Assembly (NCBI RefSeq): GCF_000153465.1
Contig: NZ_CH672387.1
Coordinates: 1,677,546-1,741,545, forward strand
DNA from: Aurantimonas manganoxydans SI85-9A1
Lineage (GTDB): Bacteria; Pseudomonadota; Alphaproteobacteria; Rhizobiales; Rhizobiaceae
DNA length: 64,000 nt
Direction: 5' to 3'
Below, in pieces: positions 58,984-64,000 of this stretch (position 1 is its first letter; every line of letters starts with the position of its first letter). A model generated the notes under the pieces. It worked only from the letters and a program-made list of their open reading frames with translations. It did not search any database and was not told where the DNA came from. The position numbers were made by a program, and so were the translations under genes.

Positions 58984-59727
58984 ATGAGCGGACGGCTCGA
59001 AGGGCGGCGAGCTTTCGTGACGGGGGCCGGCCAGGGGATGGGCCGTGCCATCGCGCTCCTGTTCGCCACGGAGGGTGCGGCTGTCGTTGCTGCCAGTCGC
59101 ACCCTCGCCAAGATGGACGACCTGCCGCGTCTGGCGCCGTCGATCAGGCCGGTCGGTCTCGACGTCACCGATCGGGACACCGTGCAGGCGGCGATCGCGG
59201 CTGCGGGTGATCTGGACATTCTGGTCAATTGCGCCGGCTGGGTTCACAACGGCAGCATTCTCGACTGCAGCGAGGAGGATTGGGCGAAGAGCCTGGAGCA
59301 GAACGCCACCTCCTGTTTCCGCACCATCGGCGCCGCATTGCCGGGGATGATCGCCCGCGGGCGCGGCTCGATCATCAATGTCGCCTCGGTCGCTTCCAGC
59401 ATTACCGGCGTCGCCAATCGGGCCGCCTACGGTGCCAGCAAGGCCGCCGTGATCGGCCTGACCAAGCAGGTCGCGCGGGACGTCATCCGCACCGGCGTGC
59501 GCGTCAACGCGCTGTGCCCCGGCACCACGGCCTCTCCATCGCTCGAATCCCGCATCGCGGCCAGCGCCGATCCCGAGGCGACGCGCCGCGAATTTGCCGA
59601 GCGCCAGCCGATCGGGCGGCTGGGCGAGGTCTCCGAAATGGCGGCTGCGGCGCTGTATTTTGCCGCCGACGATGCGGCCTTCACCACCGGCCAGATCCTG
59701 GTCGTCGACGGCGGGCAGACGCTGTGA
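58984..59727 (+). CDS. SDR family oxidoreductase (TRAP operon)
   Basis: The 247-residue dehydrogenase has TGAGQGMGRAIALLFA, DILVNCAGWVHNGSI (Cys in place of the usual second Asn), and Ser-Tyr-Lys in NVASVASSITGVANRAAYGA. It resembles short-chain dehydrogenases acting on sugar acids or hydroxy acids. It is the first gene of an operon with an Ldh-family dehydrogenase and a TRAP importer, behind a GntR regulator. Confidence 0.92.
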   Translation: MSGRLEGRRAFVTGAGQGMGRAIALLFATEGAAVVAASRTLAKMDDLPRLAPSIRPVGLDVTDRDTVQAAIAAAGDLDILVNCAGWVHNGSILDCSEEDWAKSLEQNATSCFRTIGAALPGMIARGRGSIINVASVASSITGVANRAAYGASKAAVIGLTKQVARDVIRTGVRVNALCPGTTASPSLESRIAASADPEATRREFAERQPIGRLGEVSEMAAAALYFAADDAAFTTGQILVVDGGQTL

Positions 59728-60848
59728 GCGCGGTCGCCGACCAGACCGGCCGCCACGGCGCACGCATCGGGCTCGACGAACTCGCCCGCTTCTGCACGGC
59801 CGGCCTCTCGGCGGTCGGCGCCGACGATGCGACGGCCGAGGCGGCGACGCGGGCGATGATCCACGGGTCGCGCTGCGGCGTCGACAGCCATGGCGTCCGT
59901 CTGCTGCCGCATTATGCAACGGTGCTGCGCGAGGGGCGCGTCAATCCGCGGCCGACGCTCGCCTTCTCGTCGAAGGGCGGGGCAGTCGCCACGCTCGACG
60001 CCGACGACGCCCATGGTGCGCTGGCCACCTACAGCGCCATGGACCGGGCCGTCGAGATCGCCGGCGGCCAGGGCATCGGCGCGGTGGCGATCCGCAATTC
60101 CTCGCATTTTGGCCCTGCCGGCGCCTATGCGCTGGCGGCGGCCGAGCGCGGGGCTATCGGCATCGTCATGTGCAATTCCGACGCCTTCGTGCGGCTGCAT
60201 GGCGGCGCGCGCCGCTTCCACGGCACCAATCCGATCGCCTGCGCCATTCCCAACCCGGACGGAGCGCCGTGGCTGCTCGACATGGCCACCAGCGCGATTC
60301 CCTACAACCGCGTCAAACTCTACGAGAGCCTCGGCGTGGACCTGCCGGAGGCCGTCGCCTCGGATGCGGAGGGCCGGAATACGGCGGACCCCGCTGCGGT
60401 CGAGATGCTGGCCCCGCTGGGGGCGGCCTTCGGCTTCAAGGGCGCCGGGCTTGCCGGCCTGGTGGAGATCTTCAGCGCCGTCCTCAGCGGCATGGGGCTG
60501 AGCTTCGACCTCCTGCCGATGGGCGGGCCGGACCTTTCGACCCCGCGCGGCCTCGGCGCCTTCGTCATGGCGGTGCGCACCGATGCCTTCGTCGACCGGG
60601 AGATCTTCGATCGCGGCATGCGCCGTTACGTCGGCGAACTGCGCGCCGGCGCGACCGCACGGGGCGCTGAGGTCATGGCGCCGGGCGACCGCGAATGGGC
60701 CGAGGCGGAGCGGCGCACCTCCTATGGCGCGCCGGTGGACCCGGCGACGATGACGGAGTTCCGGTCCCTGGCGGACCGGTACGGGCTGGAGATGCCGGCA
60801 ACAGCCGGGTCCGGCTCGACGCCGCCCGCGCAAGCGGGCGCAAGCTGA
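59724..60848 (+). CDS. Ldh-family (malate/L-lactate dehydrogenase-type) oxidoreductase
   Basis: The 374-residue NAD-dependent enzyme belongs to the Ldh_2 family (malate/lactate/ureidoglycolate/sulfolactate dehydrogenases). Marks are HGSRCGVDSHGVRLLPHY, RNSSHFGPAGAYALAAAERG, FHGTNPIACAIPNPDG and FGFKGAGLAGLVEIFSAVL. A C-terminal tail of about 20 residues (TAGSGSTPPAQ) is added. GTG 59724 overlaps the SDR stop, so the two dehydrogenases are translationally coupled. It probably acts on the hydroxy acid imported by the TRAP system downstream. Confidence 0.92.
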   Translation: MSAVADQTGRHGARIGLDELARFCTAGLSAVGADDATAEAATRAMIHGSRCGVDSHGVRLLPHYATVLREGRVNPRPTLAFSSKGGAVATLDADDAHGALATYSAMDRAVEIAGGQGIGAVAIRNSSHFGPAGAYALAAAERGAIGIVMCNSDAFVRLHGGARRFHGTNPIACAIPNPDGAPWLLDMATSAIPYNRVKLYESLGVDLPEAVASDAEGRNTADPAAVEMLAPLGAAFGFKGAGLAGLVEIFSAVLSGMGLSFDLLPMGGPDLSTPRGLGAFVMAVRTDAFVDREIFDRGMRRYVGELRAGATARGAEVMAPGDREWAEAERRTSYGAPVDPATMTEFRSLADRYGLEMPATAGSGSTPPAQAGAS

Positions 60849-60877
60849 CCACGAGATCGCAACAGGGAGGATCGACA

Positions 60878-61882
60878 ATGAGCGTGCTGGCAAGGCATCT
60901 GAAGACGCTGTCTCTCGTGGTGGGGCTCGGCCTCTTCGCGCAAGGGGCGGTGTTCGCGCAGGACAGTTTCGAGCTGCGTTTCAACCACGTGCTCGGGCCC
61001 AACGAGCCGTTCCACAAGGGCTTCGAGGCCTGGGCGGAGCGGGTGAAGGAGCGCACCGACGGCGGGCTGACGATCCAGGTCTTCCACAGCGCCCAGCTCG
61101 GCGTCGAGGAAGACATCATCGAGCAGATCCGCCAGGGCGCCAATATCGGCCAGAACACCGACGCCGCGCGGCTCGGCACCTATGTCCCGGGCATCGCGGT
61201 GGTGAACGGACCCTACTTCGTGAGCTCGCTGGAGGAATCCTTCAAGCTGGCAGATTCGCCCACCATGCAGGAATGGCAGGCGGAGCTTGCCGAGCAGCAT
61301 GGGCTGAAGGTCGTGTGCTTCGACTGGGTGCAGGGCTTCCGGAATTTCTACACCAACGGGCCGGTGCGCACGCCGGAGGATCTGAGCGGCCAGCGCATCC
61401 GCACCCCGCCGGCACCGATCTGGCAGGAATCGATCCGGGCACTGGGCGCCGAGCCGGTGGCGATGAATTTCGGCGACGTCTATCCCGGCCTGCAGCAGCG
61501 GGCGATCGACGGGGCCGAACTCGTCTATCCCAACATCACCGCCGCCAATCTCAACGAGGTCGTCGACCACGCCAATGAGACCAAGCATATCCTCCTGACC
61601 AATTTCCAGGTGGTCAGTTCGCAATGGTTCGACGGCCTACCACCCGAATACCAGACCGCGCTGGTCGAGGAATGCCGCGCCGCCGGCCAGGCAACCTCGG
61701 CGGAGATCGAGGAGGCGACGCAGACGGCCAAGGCGACCCTGAAGGAGCGGGGCATGACGATCGTCGAGGACGTCGACATGGAGGCGTTCCGGGCGGCCGG
61801 CGAGAAAGCCTACGAGACGCTGGGTCTCGTCGAGGCGAAGAACACGGTCCAGGAAGAGATCGGCATCAAGGCGGGCCAGTAA
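60878..61882 (+). CDS. dctP: TRAP transporter substrate-binding protein DctP
   Basis: The 334-residue periplasmic protein has a signal peptide (LSLVVGLGLFAQGAVFAQ) and the DctP core: FNHVLGPNEPFHKGFEAWAE, TIQVFHSAQLGVEEDIIEQI, then GQRIRTPPAPIWQESIRALG with the Arg that binds the carboxylate. The substrate is probably an organic or sugar acid. The start has GGGAGG. Expression with the two permease genes follows. Confidence 0.94.
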   Translation: MSVLARHLKTLSLVVGLGLFAQGAVFAQDSFELRFNHVLGPNEPFHKGFEAWAERVKERTDGGLTIQVFHSAQLGVEEDIIEQIRQGANIGQNTDAARLGTYVPGIAVVNGPYFVSSLEESFKLADSPTMQEWQAELAEQHGLKVVCFDWVQGFRNFYTNGPVRTPEDLSGQRIRTPPAPIWQESIRALGAEPVAMNFGDVYPGLQQRAIDGAELVYPNITAANLNEVVDHANETKHILLTNFQVVSSQWFDGLPPEYQTALVEECRAAGQATSAEIEEATQTAKATLKERGMTIVEDVDMEAFRAAGEKAYETLGLVEAKNTVQEEIGIKAGQ

Positions 61883-61912
61883 CGGTCCGACACGACGCCG
61901 GCGGGGAGATCC

Positions 61913-62407
61913 ATGCCAAGCCTCTATCGGTTCATCCTGCGGGCTGAGGCATGCCTCGCCGGCCTCCTGTTGATGGCCATGGTCGTGCTCATCTTTGCCG
62001 GCGGCGTCGCCCGGATGATGCACACGCCGATCAACTGGACCATCGATCTGGCGACCTGCGCCTTCGCATGGGCCTCGTTCCTCTGCGCCGACATCGCCTG
62101 GCGCAGGGGCGCGCTGATGGCGATCGACATCCTGCCCGAAATGGTGCCCGCCGGCGTGCGGCGGGCACTGGAATTCGTCAATTACGGGTTGATCGCGATC
62201 TTCCTCGTCTGCGGCATCTATGCCGGCACGCTGCTCGCCTGGATCAGCCGGGCGCGCAGTTTCCAGGGCATCCCCGGGATCAGCTATTCCTGGGTGACGA
62301 TGAGCCTGCCGGTCGGCTGCCTGCTGCTGCTCGTCACCACGCTCCTGAAAATCCGTGACGCGCGTCGCGCCGCGGTCCGCGCCGAGGGCGCCCAACCGCC
62401 ATGCTGA
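61913..62407 (+). CDS. dctQ: TRAP transporter small permease DctQ
   Basis: The 164-residue membrane protein has four helices, as usual for DctQ. It begins LYRFILRAEACLAGLLLMAM and has INWTIDLATCAFAWASFLCA with the common ISYSWVTMSLPVGCLLLL. The stop overlaps the DctM start by seven bases. Confidence 0.92.
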   Translation: MPSLYRFILRAEACLAGLLLMAMVVLIFAGGVARMMHTPINWTIDLATCAFAWASFLCADIAWRRGALMAIDILPEMVPAGVRRALEFVNYGLIAIFLVCGIYAGTLLAWISRARSFQGIPGISYSWVTMSLPVGCLLLLVTTLLKIRDARRAAVRAEGAQPPC

Positions 62408-63681
62408 TCGTCACCATCGCCTTCGTGGTCCTCATTCTGATCGGCATGCCCATCGCCTTTGCGATCGGCACTTCCGGGGCGCTGTTCTTCGCCCAGCATC
62501 CCGAGCTTCCCTTCACCATTCCGGTGCAGGTCACGGTGTCCCAGACCCAGAATTTCGCGCTTCTGGCGATCCCACTGTTCATCGTCGCCGGCAATTTCAT
62601 GAACCGGTCGGGCATCACCGAGCGGCTGCTCGACCTCGCCTCGGTGCTGACCGGCCGGCTGCGCGGCGGGCTGGCGCAGGTCTCGCTGGCGCTGTCGGCG
62701 CTGATGGGCGGGGTGTCGGGATCGGCGATCGCCGACGCGGCGATGCAAAGCCGCATGCTCGGCGACGAGATGACGAAGCGCGGCTTCACCCGCGGCTTTA
62801 CCGCCGGCATCCTGTCCTATGGCGCGGTGCTGACGCCGATCATTCCGCCGGGCATCGGCATGATCCTCTACGGCACGATCGGCCAGGTCTCGATCGGCCG
62901 CCTGTTCGCCGCCGGTTTCGTGCCGGCGCTGCTTCTGTGGATCGGGCTCGGCTTTGCCGTCTGGCTGACCGCCCGGCGGCGCGGCTACCAGCCGCAACGC
63001 CGGACGCGGCCGAAGCTCGGCGAGGTCACGCGAGCCTTCACCGGCGGCATCTGGGCGCTGCTGTTTCCGGTCTTCCTGCTGGTCGGCCTGCGCATGGGCG
63101 TCTTCACCCCGTCGGAGATCGGGGCGTTCGCCGTGCTCTACGCGCTGTTCATCGGCGTGCTGGTCTATCGCCAGATGGGGATGAAGGGTTTCGTCGAGGG
63201 GCTGGAAAGCAGCCTGGCCGATGTCGGCTCGGTGATGTTCCTGATCGCGCTGTCGGCCATCTTCAGCTACGGCATCGTCCTCGAGCAGGTGCCCGAGACC
63301 GTCGCCGGCTGGATCGTTGGGCTGACCCACAATCTCACCGGCGCGATGATCCTGATCTGCGTCGTGGTGGTGGTCATCGGCTTCTTCATCGACGCCACGG
63401 TGCTGATCATCATGCTGACGCCGATCGTCCTGCCGGTGGCGCGCGATCTGGGCGCCGACCCTGTGCATTTCGGCATCGTCTTCATCATCGCCGCGACCAT
63501 CGGCAATTTCACGCCGCCGGTCGGCGCGGCCATGTATGCGGTCTGCTCCATCCTGCGCTGTCCGATCGGCGAGTACACGCGGGAATCCGCACCGTTCCTG
63601 GCGGCGGTCGTCGCGGTGACCGTCCTGCTCATCCTGCTGCCGTCCATCGTCCTGTTCGTACCGAACATGATCTTCGGCTGA
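62401..63681 (+). CDS. dctM: TRAP transporter large permease DctM
   Basis: The 426-residue membrane protein has about 12 helices and the DctM marks LMGGVSGSAIADAAMQSRML, ILSYGAVLTPIIPPGIGMIL, and GNFTPPVGAAMYAVCSIL. It completes the TRAP importer with the Q subunit and DctP, driven by the cation gradient. It is the last gene of the operon; a small CCGCCG/CGGCGG hairpin follows its stop. Confidence 0.95.
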   Translation: MLIVTIAFVVLILIGMPIAFAIGTSGALFFAQHPELPFTIPVQVTVSQTQNFALLAIPLFIVAGNFMNRSGITERLLDLASVLTGRLRGGLAQVSLALSALMGGVSGSAIADAAMQSRMLGDEMTKRGFTRGFTAGILSYGAVLTPIIPPGIGMILYGTIGQVSIGRLFAAGFVPALLLWIGLGFAVWLTARRRGYQPQRRTRPKLGEVTRAFTGGIWALLFPVFLLVGLRMGVFTPSEIGAFAVLYALFIGVLVYRQMGMKGFVEGLESSLADVGSVMFLIALSAIFSYGIVLEQVPETVAGWIVGLTHNLTGAMILICVVVVVIGFFIDATVLIIMLTPIVLPVARDLGADPVHFGIVFIIAATIGNFTPPVGAAMYAVCSILRCPIGEYTRESAPFLAAVVAVTVLLILLPSIVLFVPNMIFG

Positions 63682-64000
63682 GGGACGGTCCGCCGTTCGG
63701 CGGCCATGTGGGAAGGATGGGCGTCCGAGCGGCGCCGGCTCGTCCGGGTATCCGGAGATGCTTTCACCCCGCCAATACCGCGCACATGGCGAATAGCCCG
63801 GCAGGGGAGGGGGCAGGCCGAGCCGTAAAGGCCAAGGATCCGGAATGGTTTGACAGAGTGGGCACCTGGGCTGACAACGCCTCTTCCCAGGGCTCGTGCG
63901 AGGCCCACCAGGCGCCGCGATCGACGAAACGACTTTTTGCGAAGTTTTTGCGACTGTGGTCGTTGACAGGGTCGGATGGGGTGGCCTATATCGCGTTCAT
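63682..64000. other. Gene-free tail of the window
   Basis: No credible coding sequence is seen. It holds a hairpin CCGCCG-TT-CGGCGG at 63690-63703, CCTGGG/CCCAGG arms at 63865-63891, a first TTGACA at 63850 without a clear -10, and a strong promoter-like pair at 63963-63992. Confidence 0.6.
63963..63992 (+). promoter_or_regulatory. Strong sigma-70-type promoter at the window end
   Basis: TTGACA and TATATC are spaced by 18 bases, pointing out of the window. The match to consensus is the best in the window and suits a strongly expressed gene, possibly rRNA or tRNA; the downstream gene is not visible. Confidence 0.6.

Overview
This is a chromosomal window of high-GC DNA, apparently from an alphaproteobacterium and most likely Hyphomicrobiales (Rhizobiales). 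The basis is gene content and order: nrdR-ribD-ribE-ribH-nusB, plsX-fabH-ihfA-merR next to tRNA-Pro, a ubiquinol-cytochrome c chaperone beside a YceD protein, a dual cold-shock-domain protein, and a potassium-independent type proton pyrophosphatase. I found no phage, insertion sequence, CRISPR or rRNA genes inside the window. The strain identity is inference.

Region 1 (1-22.6 kb) is mostly housekeeping: cold-shock protein, RecQ, a 3-methyladenine DNA glycosylase, a small DUF3008 protein, a Pit phosphate transporter, a NUDIX hydrolase, a Tat-exported L,D-transpeptidase, glyA, the nrdR/riboflavin/nusB operon with an MFS transporter, the proton pyrophosphatase, bamE, the CBP3-type chaperone, yceD-plsX-fabH, ihfA, a MerR regulator and tRNA-Pro(GGG).

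Region 2 (22.3-29.2 kb) is loosely linked: a small membrane protein, a two-HKD phospholipase D-like protein, an acetamidase/formamidase, a tandem universal stress protein and a P2-type cation ATPase.

Region 3 (29.2-37.3 kb) is a minus-strand operon read from 36147 to 29173, with a divergent LysR gene. It encodes an aminotransferase joined in one reading frame to an agmatinase-like ureohydrolase, a complete PotFGHI-type ABC importer and a nitrilase-superfamily amidohydrolase. This suggests import and breakdown of a guanidino or polyamine compound. The fusion is the oddest single gene in the window.

Region 4 (37.9-54.8 kb) looks like an aerobic anthranilate (2-aminobenzoate) locus working through CoA thioesters. 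It has a 2-aminobenzoate-CoA ligase type enzyme, an anthraniloyl-CoA monooxygenase/reductase (flavin hydroxylase fused to an Old Yellow Enzyme domain), acyl-CoA dehydrogenase, enoyl-CoA hydratase, SDR, glutaryl-CoA dehydrogenase, a Rid-family protein, a kynurenine-formamidase-like hydrolase, a branched-chain/aromatic-type ABC importer, a PhzS-like monooxygenase, a cupin and a MarR regulator. Three near-identical palindromes with core TTTA-N4-TAAA lie in its three promoter gaps and are good candidates for the MarR operator.

Region 5 (54.8-64 kb) carries a heme oxygenase divergent from a bacteriophytochrome kinase, then a double-winged-helix GntR regulator divergent from an operon of two dehydrogenases and a DctPQM TRAP importer. 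The window ends on a strong promoter-like sequence pointing out of the window.
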